From Aquificaceae bacterium (GTDB taxonomy: Bacteria; Aquificota; Aquificia; Aquificales; Aquificaceae), in the NCBI GenBank assembly GCA_015490215.1, contig WFYH01000252.1:1-28800 (forward strand): a DNA stretch of 28,800 bases, written 5' to 3'. Shown here piece by piece: positions 1 to 8,039 of the stretch. The notes under the pieces were generated by a model. That model made no database searches and was not told where the DNA came from. It saw only the letters and a program-made list of their open reading frames with translations. The position numbers and the translations under genes were made by a program. Each line of letters starts with the position of its first letter. Position 1 is the first letter of the stretch.

Positions 1-364
1 CATCCAGAGAAAGAAGAAAGGGAAAATCAGACCTTATCCTTATTATCCTCTCCAGCTCCCTGTTGTCCATGTGATCTTCCCTCATCTCTACCACAATCTT
101 TCCCTTTATAACCCTCAGAATCTCCCTGCTGTATTTGATGAGAGTAGAAGGCTTCAAATTGACAAAACTGTATCCCGAAAGCCTGTTTGTCTGAATCCAG
201 TTCACATGATGCATAAACAGAGAAAAGTCTATGTCCTCATCTATGCTCTCAAAAAACTTCTCTTTTTTCCCACTACCGAAGATCAGTTCAAACCCCTTAC
301 CATCAAGTAAAACCTCCTGACCTATTTTCTCTAAACCTTTGTATATTCCTTCCACCTTTACCAC
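1..364 (-). CDS. EAL-like (cyclic-di-GMP phosphodiesterase family) domain protein, 3' part cut by window edge
   Basis: Reading leftward from a GTG at 364-362, 121 codons are open up to the window edge. The preceding AGAGGTAG gives a ribosome site, and the GTG lies 5 bases after the trbI stop, so it is the last visible gene of the traE-to-trbI operon. The order of motifs matches the front half of an EAL domain: GFELIFG at residues 24-30 (position of the E-A/L-L signature, here E-L-I), FVNLKPSTL at 67-75 (the metal-ligand Asn region), VVEMRED at 91-97 (the ELTE region) and LLSLD at 117-121, where the family has its DDFG motif. EAL domains hydrolyse or bind cyclic-di-GMP. The E-L-I variant and the Gly where EAL proteins usually have Arg leave open a binding-only role. 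The remaining catalytic residues lie outside the window. No signal peptide or membrane segment is seen at the N-terminus, so a cytoplasmic location is likely. Confidence 0.62.
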   Translation of the reverse strand, partial: MVKVEGIYKGLEKIGQEVLLDGKGFELIFGSGKKEKFFESIDEDIDFSLFMHHVNWIQTNRLSGYSFVNLKPSTLIKYSREILRVIKGKIVVEMREDHMDNRELERIIRIRSDFPFLLSLD

Positions 365-369
365 AAGGT

Positions 370-696
370 CTACCTCTGGTTAGTAGGAGTATGGGAATGT
401 CCGAAGAGTTCGGCTCTAACTTCTGGAGTGATGTCTTTTACGTTTCTCCCTGCCACAACACCTTTCTTGTAAACTTTTCCATACCTATCCAAGATGCCTT
501 TAAGCCTATACATGAAATTCTCAAGACGCTCCTGTTTCTCTTGGTAGCTGAGCTTTGAGTCTTTCAGCGTCATAGTGTATTCGCTTACAAGAGCAGTGAT
601 GTCGCACACATAGATGGGTTTTATCCTCGTGTCGTACACCGCAAAAACCGATAATACAACCGCAACCGCAAGGGCAATATCCCTAAGTAACTGCAT
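370..696 (-). CDS. trbI: F-type conjugative transfer protein TrbI
   Basis: A 108-residue protein with one N-terminal membrane segment (about residues 5-21) followed by a periplasmic helical part. The layout resembles F-family TrbI: a short anchor, a helical region (EYTMTLKDSKLSYQEKQERL), a hydrophobic/aromatic helix, then a conserved-looking KDITPEVRAEL near the end. F TrbI is an inner-membrane protein that affects pilus outgrowth and retraction. The start ATG has GGGAG upstream and overlaps the end of traC by 14 bases, the same traC-trbI order as in F. It is slightly shorter than the F protein (about 128 residues). The assignment rests on motif memory plus synteny. Confidence 0.75.
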   Translation of the reverse strand: MQLLRDIALAVAVVLSVFAVYDTRIKPIYVCDITALVSEYTMTLKDSKLSYQEKQERLENFMYRLKGILDRYGKVYKKGVVAGRNVKDITPEVRAELFGHSHTPTNQR

Positions 697-3295
697 AACT
701 TTTCTCCCTTCTTTCTATTGTCTGGAGTATTTCTTCCCATTCCCTCATAAGCTCCTGATACTGCCACTCGGATATGAGACCCTTCTCAAGAGCTTGCTCT
801 ATCCTGTCTATCCCGTGCTCTCTTATCTGAGCGTCCGTGAGCCATCCCTTGATAAGAGCAAGGGTAACGGGATTGTTTTTAGCGAGAACCTCTACCGCTT
901 CCACAAGCCCTATACGGCTTGCAAGCCTCCGTATCTTTTCTACCTCTTCCGCCGTGGTAGTGTAGAGGAATTTGGAAAAGTCGTCGAGTATGAGTCTCCC
1001 TTTCCCAAAGAGCTTCTGATTCCTCATGTACACAAGCAACTCACTCCACAGGTTCTTCGGATGTTTTACGACAGTCTGAGCAAGCCATACCGCATAGGGA
1101 TTCAGACTCAGCCCTTCCCTCTTTTCAAGGAACGCCAGAGATTGCTCACCAAGTTCAAGCATGAATATGAAGTTGGAGTTATCCACTATCGGCTTAGAGT
1201 GCTCAGACAGGAAGTCTTTTACTGACTGAGTTATTACACCGAAGGAGGCGTTGAATTTCCTCGCTATTCTGTATCCCCTGACAATATAGGGGACGATGTT
1301 TTTATCCTGCAGGAATTCCCAGCTTTCATCGAAAATGATTAACTTTTTGAGGTTTCTCGGAAGGAGATATGCGTTCTTTTGTATGTTTATCACCACAAGA
1401 TACATGAGGACGTTGAAAAGCTCCGTGTCGTTCAAAGCCTTAACCTTCATCAGATCTATAACGTAGAAAGGTTCGTCAGCTATGTTTACCTGAGCTTCTC
1501 CTACAAAGAATTCCCTGAGCCACGGGTTTTCTATCCAGCGGGCAAGGGCTTTTTGAAGGTGCTTAGGAAGCTCCACGATGATGTCCTCGATAGTTGCTTT
1601 ATTGCGTTTCTCATCCCAGACTTCTCTTATAACTCTTTCTATTATTCCTTTATCTTCGTTATACCTGAGCCTATCGTCATAAGACCTCAAACCTTCCGGA
1701 TCTATTCCGAGCATTAAAAAGATCAGATCCCTCACCATGAGGATAGAGACGTTCACCTTCTTTGAGCCGTCTTCGTCTGCTTCTACATAAACGTCTTTCA
1801 TGCCTGTAAACGGGTTCAGGCATACAGGGTTTTCGGGATCAATCTCTATACACGGAGCATTGTATAGCTTTGCAAGTCTGTCGTAAGACCCCCCCACGTC
1901 TATTACCCTTACAACCGCCCCTTTGGCGAGATAGGCGTTTATCATCTCATTAGCCAGCACGGACTTACCGCTTCCCGTGGAAGCCACTATGAGGAAGTTG
2001 TATCCCGAAGCTGAGTTGAAGATGTCCACGAACATCACCTGCCCTTTGGGAGACACAAGAGTGAGGGCGGGCGGATAGTCCCCTTCCTTGGCAAAGTTCC
2101 CTTTCAGGTCTCCCATCACAGGCAGGAACTTGACCGCATCTCTACCCGGAAGGTGGAAGTGGCGGTTCCACGCTCCGTATATTTCTTTCTCCCCCCAAGG
2201 GAATATAAAGGGTAGAGAGTAAATAAAATCCTCTATAACAGGTCCCGGCTGGTCTTCTATGAAAACCTTGAAGGAGCTTATCCCTTCTCCCATCCCCTGT
2301 GCCATATTTGAAAATAAGCTCTCAAGTATGTGTATCTCTGTTGGATGAGCACCAGCAAACAGCCACAAATCTACTACCTTTTCTCCTTTATTGTGCCTGT
2401 CTTTGAGTATCTCAAAATCCTTACTTGCGTCCTTGAGATGGGTTGCTATCTTACCTGCAAAGCCTTTTGCCTGCTGTTGAACGAGCTGACCTTTAGTGAG
2501 GAGAGTTTTTATCTCCCATTTGGTCTTTTTCCTTACAGCTACTGATATGAAGAAAGATCTCTTGAGATTGGAAGTGATCTCCTCTATCTTGTCGGCTCCG
2601 AGGAGCCTCGCCATCATAGCTATGTGGTAACGGTTAGGCAGAAAGTAAGGCGTAAGCACGGAAAATTCCCTACCGTCTTTTATCTTCACTCTATCTTTTT
2701 CTTCCTTTATTTCGAGGTTCCGTGGAACAAGACCATCTATACTGGTAGCACCCTGCGATGCCTTACCGAAAAGGATTTTGTCAAGAAGCATGCTGTAATC
2801 TTCATAATGCATAATCCTGTAGGACATCTTGAGGGCGTCGAAAGTCTGTGTTACGTTGTCCTTTATCTTTTCGATTTCTCCGAGGACATCTTCCAACTTT
2901 CTGTCCTCGAAGTTCTTGACGGGTATATAGAACGCTATATAGAGCTTAAAGTCTCTTATAGGGTGTATCCCCCAGAAACCGCCTTCTTTGGAAGCTTTCT
3001 CATAGAACCTGTATCTCTCTTCAAAGAGCCTCCCAGGAAGCCCGCTTCCTTTCCTTACAAGTCCGAGGATGCGAGATATGTCATCGTCCGCCCAGAGGAA
3101 AACCTGCATTACGGCGTGCTCTGGGAGTTTTTCTATGATGGCGTAAAAGCCATTTTCCACTCGAGTATCGGCTTGCATATAAGGAGATACCTCGAAGAGA
3201 AATCCGCATCCAAACTTGTTTTTGCCGTATCTGAGTAAAAAGATCCCACCCTCTTCCGTAATTGCACGCACAAGTTCCACAAACTTAGTTGCCAT
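683..3295 (-). CDS. traC: TraC, VirB4-type conjugation ATPase
   Basis: 870 residues, close to the F TraC length. Walker A STGSGKS lies near residue 440, followed by VRVIDVGGSYDRL (typical of VirB4/TraC enzymes). Walker B is LIIFDESWEFL near residue 652, and the VITQSVKDFL motif follows. The N-terminal half is the TraC-type domain with no obvious membrane span. TraC is the peripheral inner-membrane ATPase that powers pilus assembly. The ATG has GGGAGGT 5 bases upstream and overlaps the preceding SH3-like gene by 11 bases. The downstream end overlaps trbI by 14 bases, so translation is probably coupled. No key motif is missing and the gene appears intact. Confidence 0.96.
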   Translation of the reverse strand: MATKFVELVRAITEEGGIFLLRYGKNKFGCGFLFEVSPYMQADTRVENGFYAIIEKLPEHAVMQVFLWADDDISRILGLVRKGSGLPGRLFEERYRFYEKASKEGGFWGIHPIRDFKLYIAFYIPVKNFEDRKLEDVLGEIEKIKDNVTQTFDALKMSYRIMHYEDYSMLLDKILFGKASQGATSIDGLVPRNLEIKEEKDRVKIKDGREFSVLTPYFLPNRYHIAMMARLLGADKIEEITSNLKRSFFISVAVRKKTKWEIKTLLTKGQLVQQQAKGFAGKIATHLKDASKDFEILKDRHNKGEKVVDLWLFAGAHPTEIHILESLFSNMAQGMGEGISSFKVFIEDQPGPVIEDFIYSLPFIFPWGEKEIYGAWNRHFHLPGRDAVKFLPVMGDLKGNFAKEGDYPPALTLVSPKGQVMFVDIFNSASGYNFLIVASTGSGKSVLANEMINAYLAKGAVVRVIDVGGSYDRLAKLYNAPCIEIDPENPVCLNPFTGMKDVYVEADEDGSKKVNVSILMVRDLIFLMLGIDPEGLRSYDDRLRYNEDKGIIERVIREVWDEKRNKATIEDIIVELPKHLQKALARWIENPWLREFFVGEAQVNIADEPFYVIDLMKVKALNDTELFNVLMYLVVINIQKNAYLLPRNLKKLIIFDESWEFLQDKNIVPYIVRGYRIARKFNASFGVITQSVKDFLSEHSKPIVDNSNFIFMLELGEQSLAFLEKREGLSLNPYAVWLAQTVVKHPKNLWSELLVYMRNQKLFGKGRLILDDFSKFLYTTTAEEVEKIRRLASRIGLVEAVEVLAKNNPVTLALIKGWLTDAQIREHGIDRIEQALEKGLISEWQYQELMREWEEILQTIERREKSYAVT

Positions 3296-3746
3296 CAGAG
3301 ACCTCCCTGAGGAGTGAGTAATGCATATAGCCGAGGTTCGTCAGGTACCACTTACCCTCCCTCCCGAATATGACTACCTTCGTGTTTTTAGGAACCCAGC
3401 CGAGTATCTTCCCCCACGGAGAAAGCCTCACGTTGTTCTTTGTCTTTATCGTAACAGCCGTTTTCGGTCTGTACTCTTTCGGAACCGAGCTGAGCCTGCC
3501 TACCTCCTGTCTGAGCCTTTCGGTTTCCTTCTTCGTCTTGAGCACGTCCCTCATGAGCATATTGACCTGAGCCCTGAGCATCTGAACATCATCTATAAGA
3601 GCGCTTATAGCCTGTTTAAGGTCGTAAACCGATACGGTTTTTTTCTCGCTCATAGCCCCGTAAGATACGCCAGCCACATAGAACATGACCGCTGTAAGCC
3701 CTAAACCGACAGCCTTATATGTCCACGTCATCTTCATCCTCTTCAT
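3285..3746 (-). CDS. Membrane-anchored coiled-coil protein with C-terminal SH3-like domain
   Basis: 153 residues with an N-terminal hydrophobic segment (about 9-30), a heptad-like helical region (about 40-88, ending KKETERLRQEVGRL) and a C-terminal bacterial SH3-like fold. The key motif is NNVRLSPWGKILGWVPKNTKV followed by GREGKWYLT and a terminal GYMHYSLLREV. SH3-like domains of this kind often bind cell-wall peptides or act as protein docking modules. The gene occupies the traV-traC interval, where F has traR and small trb/orf genes, but it matches none I recognise. The start at 3746 is preceded by AGGAGG with a 6-base gap. ATGs at 3737 and 3731 are alternatives. It overlaps the end of traV by 32 bases. 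It may be a periplasmic spacer linking the secretion channel to peptidoglycan (inference). Confidence 0.8.
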   Translation of the reverse strand: MKRMKMTWTYKAVGLGLTAVMFYVAGVSYGAMSEKKTVSVYDLKQAISALIDDVQMLRAQVNMLMRDVLKTKKETERLRQEVGRLSSVPKEYRPKTAVTIKTKNNVRLSPWGKILGWVPKNTKVVIFGREGKWYLTNLGYMHYSLLREVSDGN

Positions 3747-4200
3747 CCTCTTCCTCCTCTGGGGGCTTTATCTTCCCTTTCCTGAGCAGGTAGTTTTTTA
3801 TCTTCTCGTCATAGTCTTCCACAGAGTCAGTCTTTTTCTTTACAGGCTTCATAACCCATTTCCCTCCTACGGACACGTAAATGAAGTGATTTGATATGTA
3901 GAAGCCATTTTCATCTTCGTAATCTCTCACCCATATCCGATACACCCTTTCTGGCTCCCGCAGGGGCATTACTGGTTGAGGTTTTAGGGTGATAGCAGGT
4001 TCCTTGGTCTCAGGCTTGTCTTTGGTGTTAAAGCTTACAACCTTCTCCTTCGGGGGTTCAGAGCTGTAAAGAGCCTCGTATGTGTCCTCTACGCTTGCAC
4101 ACACACCCACTTTCGTTGTCTCGCACTGATACTTAGCGGAGCAACCCGCTAAAAGCAGAGCCACGAGGTTCGTAGATATAAGGAATTTCCCACTAACCAT
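3715..4200 (-). CDS. traV: TraV-like outer-membrane lipoprotein
   Basis: 161 residues from the ATG at 4200, which has GGGGAGGAAAG upstream. A longer reading from 4245 would spoil the signal peptide. Residues 1-19 form a lipoprotein signal with lipobox LLAGC, so Cys20 becomes the lipidated N-terminus. Just after it, KYQCETTKVGVCASVEDTYE matches the paired-Cys motif of F TraV. F TraV is a VirB7-like lipoprotein that anchors TraK and TraB in the outer-membrane core. The C-terminus is a run of acidic residues (EEEEDEEDEDD), which is unusual; the F protein has no such tail that I recall. Length is close to F TraV (171). The stop is shared with the operon, overlapping the next gene by 32 bases and the preceding isomerase by 8. 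Confidence 0.88.
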   Translation of the reverse strand: MVSGKFLISTNLVALLLAGCSAKYQCETTKVGVCASVEDTYEALYSSEPPKEKVVSFNTKDKPETKEPAITLKPQPVMPLREPERVYRIWVRDYEDENGFYISNHFIYVSVGGKWVMKPVKKKTDSVEDYDEKIKNYLLRKGKIKPPEEEEDEEDEDDVDI

Positions 4201-4888
4201 CCTTCTTTCCTCCCCTTGCGTATTTCTCAAGAAGCTGGGGGACAAAGCCCTGTATGACCGTTCCGTCCTCGGTTATCACGTAAGGAGTTCCTCTAACCCC
4301 GAGTTCCCTTGCCTTCTTTATGTGTTCCCTGAGAGTCCCCTCGCATATCGCCATCTTTGCGTCCTTCTCTTTCTTGGGGACTTTACCGCTGAGCATCATC
4401 CTTGCTATCTCCTTCCCTTTACCGTCCAGACCTTCACAGAGAGCGTAGAGGTTCTTGTTGTAGTCGTGCACAGGGAAGAAGTAAAGGTATAGATTAGCCC
4501 CCTTCTCTTTAGCCCACTTGAGGAACCTGTGGCAGTAAGGACAATCAGTATCCACAAAAACGTAGAAGGTAGGACCTTCGCCGTAGGATAATTTCACAGC
4601 GGGGATTTTCCTCAGCTGAGATACGTCCACCTTGTTTATCTCCCTGAGCCTTTCGGCAGTTAGGTTCTTCCCAGTTTTAGGGTCGAACACCCCGCCGAGT
4701 ATCATGTATTTGAGATCCTTCGTGAAGTATATGACCTTCGGATCGCCAGCGGTTATAACTTCGTAGAGACTGCCGAGATCGTTTATTTTCTTTATCTGAA
4801 CATTCCACTTGGAAAGGAGCTTTTCAATTTCGTTGCCGCTTGCTATAACCACGGAACTTGTCAGGAACAGGGTTATTAGCTTCTTCAT
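4193..4888 (-). CDS. DsbC-like periplasmic thiol:disulfide isomerase of the transfer operon
   Basis: 231 residues from the ATG at 4888, chosen because AGGAGGTGGAAA directly precedes it and it gives a clean signal peptide (about 1-18). Residues 20-95 form the DsbC/DsbG-type dimerisation region, with VIYFTKDLKYMILGGVFD. The thioredoxin part carries CPYC at 116-119 and a cis-proline motif GTPYV near 206. Two more cysteines (in ALCEG and AICEG) match the DsbC layout. The role is isomerising disulfides in the Cys-rich TraU, TraN and TraH and in the TraV/TraK core. In F this job belongs to TrbB, and several F-like plasmids carry DsbC between traB and traV, as here. It overlaps traV by 8 bases. No missing residues are seen. 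Confidence 0.92.
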   Translation of the reverse strand: MKKLITLFLTSSVVIASGNEIEKLLSKWNVQIKKINDLGSLYEVITAGDPKVIYFTKDLKYMILGGVFDPKTGKNLTAERLREINKVDVSQLRKIPAVKLSYGEGPTFYVFVDTDCPYCHRFLKWAKEKGANLYLYFFPVHDYNKNLYALCEGLDGKGKEIARMMLSGKVPKKEKDAKMAICEGTLREHIKKARELGVRGTPYVITEDGTVIQGFVPQLLEKYARGGKKDG

Positions 4889-4898
4889 TTTCCACCTC

Positions 4899-6284
4899 CT
4901 ATCTGATCTCATAGAAGGGCTTTACTTCTTCTCTCGGCTGTTCAAGGTTCATCCCTTTGAACTTCTCCTTGGTCTCCTTAACAGCTTCCTTCCACATCTT
5001 GGGCTTCTCTTCGTCCTCACAGGCTTCTTTAAGGAGTACAAGAGTTCCGCTTACTCCTGAGCCAACCTCTATGACAGGCAGAACTTCGTCTGCAAGCTGG
5101 AGGTAGTAATCAGATAGCTTCCTTAGAGCTTCAGATGCTCCCGTCCCAACTCCGTATTTGAAAGCCTCTTCTGGCGGTATAGTTTGTGTAGCACCAAGGG
5201 GTGAAATAGATACGACAGTGGTAGAGTAGCGTGCAACCGCCGCCAAGCCCTCAAAGAACGATGCCATGAGAGCTTTAGCGAGATACTGACCTCTTTTCTC
5301 TACAAGTATGCCTTTGATACCTTCTTTGCCATCAGGTCCAGCTACATACCCGATCACAGGTATCTTCTTCCTCTCTCCGTCTATCTCGCAGGATATAGAC
5401 TTGACCTTTATCTTGATACGCTCAGAAGAAAGGTCCCCCGCCCCCCAGCCGAGAGCGAAGCAGTCTCTTACCTCATAAGTTCTCTTAAGATTGGGCTTTA
5501 TGAACTTATCAGGTATAGCAAAGAGAATTGGGACAGGATCTTGACTTGCTCTGGGACCTGTGGGAGCGGACAATCCTGTAAGAGCTACTACTTTCCCGAA
5601 TGATCCCTGTGGTACGCATATCTTACTCTGACTCACAGCCTTTTCCTCCAACTTCTTCTCTATGTCCTTGTCCTCTTGGGCTGGATAAAAATCTTCAAGC
5701 AGTACATCGCCTTCAGCCTGAGGCGTCTGTCCGGGCTTCACAGTTCTCACGGTGGGCGGGTGCACTCTCGGTATCTGCATTTTCGGTACCTGATCCGGAG
5801 AGATAGGCGCCCTTTTCTGTTCTACTTTGTTCTCTATCTGATTTACCCTGTCGTTAAGAACCTCAATAGATTTCCGTAGTGCCCTGAGTTCACGCAAAAG
5901 TCTCGGATCAACAGAGTAGGAGGGTCTTACTGTCGGCTGAGATGTTGCGGGCTGTGGCGGTTGAGCTTCCTTCGTCGGACCTTGCAGTTCTTTACTCAGC
6001 ATTTGCCTTAGCTTACTGATCTCCTCTTTCAGGATACTTACTTCCTGTTGTGTCCTTTGTTGCTCCGCTTCGAGGTCTTCCATGTATCTCTGCCTTGTCT
6101 TTTCGTCTATAAGGGTCCTGCTGTATTCTTTCCTCTGCTCCCTTTTCTGGACAGGTTTGTCTCCAGAGCCGAGGTTTCCGATGAGGAACGTCAGCCCGAG
6201 GATGGTAGAGCCTACTATTGCTATACGCCCCTGCTTGCTGTTAGCAAACACCTTAAACTTTTCTACCGCCTTTTGAAGATCCAT
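4899..6284 (-). CDS. traB: TraB, VirB10-like envelope-spanning core protein
   Basis: 461 residues. A short cytoplasmic start, one membrane segment (about 20-38), a coiled coil (about 60-100), a second helical stretch (about 125-155), a Pro-rich linker (about 158-190) and a C-terminal VirB10-type beta domain from about residue 215. The latter contains RTYEVRDCFALGWGAGDLSSER, ISCEIDG and IGYVAGPDGKEGIKG, all recognisable from TraB. An alpha-helical antenna region (LAKALMASFFEGLAA) follows, as expected for the outer-membrane pore part. TraB connects inner-membrane energy to the outer-membrane ring of TraK/TraV. The ATG overlaps traK by 22 bases with GAGGTG upstream. Length is near F TraB (475). 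Confidence 0.95.
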   Translation of the reverse strand: MDLQKAVEKFKVFANSKQGRIAIVGSTILGLTFLIGNLGSGDKPVQKREQRKEYSRTLIDEKTRQRYMEDLEAEQQRTQQEVSILKEEISKLRQMLSKELQGPTKEAQPPQPATSQPTVRPSYSVDPRLLRELRALRKSIEVLNDRVNQIENKVEQKRAPISPDQVPKMQIPRVHPPTVRTVKPGQTPQAEGDVLLEDFYPAQEDKDIEKKLEEKAVSQSKICVPQGSFGKVVALTGLSAPTGPRASQDPVPILFAIPDKFIKPNLKRTYEVRDCFALGWGAGDLSSERIKIKVKSISCEIDGERKKIPVIGYVAGPDGKEGIKGILVEKRGQYLAKALMASFFEGLAAVARYSTTVVSISPLGATQTIPPEEAFKYGVGTGASEALRKLSDYYLQLADEVLPVIEVGSGVSGTLVLLKEACEDEEKPKMWKEAVKETKEKFKGMNLEQPREEVKPFYEIR

Positions 6285-6871
6285 ACCCTGATCACCTCAC
6301 CTGGTCTAACGAGGTGCTTTTCAAGGGCAACCGCTATGCAGTCTCCCGTGCAGAACATAGCTTCGGTCAGGACTTCCTCCCTCTTGCCCGTGTTCTCATA
6401 AAGGGTCTCCTCGAGCTCTACCGTGTCCCCTATAACCTTCCCGTTTCTGTAAGGGTATGCGTCGCAACCCTCCAGGTAGCACTTGAGAAGGTCAGCTATC
6501 TCCAGTTCCAGCTCCCTTGCTTTCGCCTTCGGAGTTTGAGCCCGAACCAGGAAAAGCTCAATCGTAGTGGAAGGCATATCCCTCACGGGGAAAACTTTTG
6601 TCTCGGTCCCGCAAGTAGTTATAAAGGATATGTCCAAGTATTTCGGGACCACCCCAAGGTTTACATCCTGACCTACGGGCTTTTTGAGCTTCACAAGAAC
6701 CGTATTGCCGATCTTCTTCAGACTAAAGAGAGGTTTAGACGTGTAAGCCCTCAGAAGTTCGCATCTGTCGGGCTTGACATCTATCTGGGTTATGTCTTTC
6801 ATGGATATGTAATTACCTGCAAGGACCACGCTACCGCTCATAAGGATTGACACGAGCAACCTTAAAGTCAT
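6263..6871 (-). CDS. traK: TraK, VirB9-like secretin-type core protein
   Basis: 202 residues with a signal peptide (about 1-18, ending SVVLA). The mature part is beta-rich with a Cys pair region (DRCELL, TTCGTETK) and a late Cys pair (KCYLEGCDAYPY). The TTIELFLVRA stretch fits F TraK, which forms the outer ring with TraV and TraB. Position between traE and traB is the F order (E-K-B). Start ATG has GGGAGGT 8 bases upstream and overlaps traE by 41 bases, which is long but both reading frames remain well formed. F TraK is about 240 residues, so this one is compact. Confidence 0.88.
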   Translation of the reverse strand: MTLRLLVSILMSGSVVLAGNYISMKDITQIDVKPDRCELLRAYTSKPLFSLKKIGNTVLVKLKKPVGQDVNLGVVPKYLDISFITTCGTETKVFPVRDMPSTTIELFLVRAQTPKAKARELELEIADLLKCYLEGCDAYPYRNGKVIGDTVELEETLYENTGKREEVLTEAMFCTGDCIAVALEKHLVRPGEVIRVWIFKRR

Positions 6872-7379
6872 AGAGCTTACCTCCCTTGACTTTCATGACT
6901 ACTTCTACCCTCTCGGTAAGAGGGGCTTTCCCCCTCACATACCTTCTGATGGAGCCTTTGATATAGACGGTTCCGTTCTCGCCTACCTCGACCTTTTCTT
7001 CTTTAAATAGCTGATAGATCCCAAATTGCTTGGCGTCTTCCTCCGTCTTTTCCATCAGAGCCATGAAGTCCGCTCTGAAAGTGGGGGCTACGAACGGTAA
7101 CATTAGCTCCGTGCGGTTCTTTACATCATCCGGGGAGAAATTCATGAGAACCTGAGCGAAAAACCGTGCCCACTCCACATCCACAACCGCAGGATTTGTT
7201 ATCTCTATGGGTTTCTGAAGTGGTGTGGGAGGTCCATAGATAATCTTGGTCTCTCTGTCCACGTAAAGGAATACCACTATGGCAAGGGCAAAGGCGAGAA
7301 CGATGGCGGTTATCTTGTTAGTCCTTAACTCTCTTTTCAGGTCCTGAAACCACTCGAGCTCTTCCCTGAGATTTTTCAT
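6831..7379 (-). CDS. traE: TraE, VirB8-like inner-membrane core protein
   Basis: 182 residues, close to F TraE (188). One N-terminal membrane segment (about 23-41) leads into a periplasmic NTF2-like VirB8 fold: YGPPTPLQKPIEI, then VEWARFFAQVLMNFSPDDVKNR, a helical middle, and beta strands ending KVKGGKLYDFKVARVNPYER. It is the first gene of the leftward operon. The ATG follows GGAGTGGAAGA. Transcription probably begins around 7404 from the leftward half of the palindromic promoter, leaving an mRNA leader of about 25 bases. Synteny with traK-traB supports the name. Confidence 0.92.
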   Translation of the reverse strand: MKNLREELEWFQDLKRELRTNKITAIVLAFALAIVVFLYVDRETKIIYGPPTPLQKPIEITNPAVVDVEWARFFAQVLMNFSPDDVKNRTELMLPFVAPTFRADFMALMEKTEEDAKQFGIYQLFKEEKVEVGENGTVYIKGSIRRYVRGKAPLTERVEVVMKVKGGKLYDFKVARVNPYER

Positions 7380-7403
7380 TCTTCCACTCCGAACAAACTT
7401 GAC

Positions 7404-7417
7404 TATAATTAATTATA
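7404..7417. promoter_or_regulatory. Perfect 14-bp palindrome acting as shared -10 site of divergent promoters (traE / orf92)
   Basis: TATAATTAATTATA reads identically on both strands and contains a consensus TATAAT -10 box facing each way. Rightward, the box at 7404-7409 is followed by 7 bases and then ATG at 7417, so transcription would start at or next to the start codon. Leftward, the box at 7417-7412 would give a start near 7404 and a 25-base leader to traE. No good -35 box is found at 16-18 bases on either side, which suggests activator dependence or that the palindrome is also an operator. The same 16 bases (palindrome plus TG) recur at 15814-15829. Confidence 0.75.
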
Positions 7418-7695
7418 TGCGACAGGTCAAGATATTGGCAATAGCTATTTTGATACCACTCCTTTCTGTTAAAATTGCAAGTTCGCAACCTCCTGTGAAA
7501 CAATACGTTGCGGTAGATGTCGAGGTCTTCGAGGAAATGCAGAAAACCGCTACCCAGCTCAGGACAAAGCTCAGAGAGATCGAGAACTTAGAAAAACAAA
7601 TCGCCACTTTAAGGAAGGAGTTTGAAAAACTCAAGGAGAAGATCGGAGCTGCCAAGAAACCCGAGGCGAGCGAGGATGAAGATTTCTATTTCTGA
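7417..7695 (+). CDS. Small secreted coiled-coil protein, first gene of the traA operon
   Basis: 92 residues from the ATG at 7417. A TTG 18 bases upstream is in frame but lies in the -10 region, so it would not be transcribed. The first 22-24 residues form a signal peptide (AIAILIPLLSVKIASS). The mature part has a coiled coil (about 38-75: EMQKTATQLRTKLREIENLEKQ and on), then an acidic tail ending EDEDFYF. No ribosome site precedes the start; with the -10 box 7 bases upstream this is a predicted leaderless mRNA. I do not recognise the family. It sits just before the pilin, so a periplasmic helper of pilin or core assembly is possible (inference). TraE is divergent. Confidence 0.75.
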   Translation: MRQVKILAIAILIPLLSVKIASSQPPVKQYVAVDVEVFEEMQKTATQLRTKLREIENLEKQIATLRKEFEKLKEKIGAAKKPEASEDEDFYF

Positions 7696-7719
7696 AATTT
7701 CATACAGGAGGTGTGAGGT

Positions 7720-8016
7720 ATGAAGCGTAAGAGCACCTTTCTCTTCCTCTTAGCTTTCGTGGCTGTCATGCTGGTTCTCCCGGACATCGCTCATTCAGCC
7801 CCAGCCGACGAATTTGCTCCCATCTATAACAAGCTGGAAACATGGAGGACCGGAGGGCTGGGAAGATCAATACTCATAGCTTCTCTCCTCGGGGTGGCGG
7901 CGGGGACCCTCATGAGCATGAGGGTTGTTTTGATGCCCTCCGTTGCCATAGCTTTGATCCTTGGGTTCGGTAAAGACATATTGGAGCCCCTTTTAAGCAC
8001 GGTTGCAACTTTCTAA
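7720..8016 (+). CDS. traA: TraA-type (VirB2-like) conjugative pilin precursor
   Basis: 98 residues. A long hydrophobic signal peptide ends at about AHSA (residue 27), leaving a mature pilin of about 71 residues, the size of F pilin (70). The mature chain has a short N-terminal helix region (DEFAPIYNKLETW) and two hydrophobic helices (about 48-67 and 69-85) split by a short basic/polar turn (MSMRV), the standard VirB2/TraA topology. AGGAGGTGTGAGGT precedes the ATG. The nearby S26 peptidase (9085-9579) might be used for its maturation. The F-type TraX acetylase and TraQ chaperone are not seen here. The gene has no Cys. Confidence 0.9.
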   Translation: MKRKSTFLFLLAFVAVMLVLPDIAHSAPADEFAPIYNKLETWRTGGLGRSILIASLLGVAAGTLMSMRVVLMPSVAIALILGFGKDILEPLLSTVATF

Positions 8017-8039
8017 TCCTGTTAAGGGAGGTATATGTT

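Noticed and set aside
614..1225. 203-codon plus-strand reading opposite traC
   Set aside because: Lies wholly opposite a clear TraC gene, no ribosome site, composition of a shadow frame.
2624..3238. 204-codon plus-strand reading opposite traC
   Set aside because: Antisense to the TraC N-terminal domain; no motifs.
7418..7440. TTGACC on the minus strand (7430-7425) as a -35 box for traE
   Set aside because: Only 7 bases from the -10 box, too close for a normal promoter.
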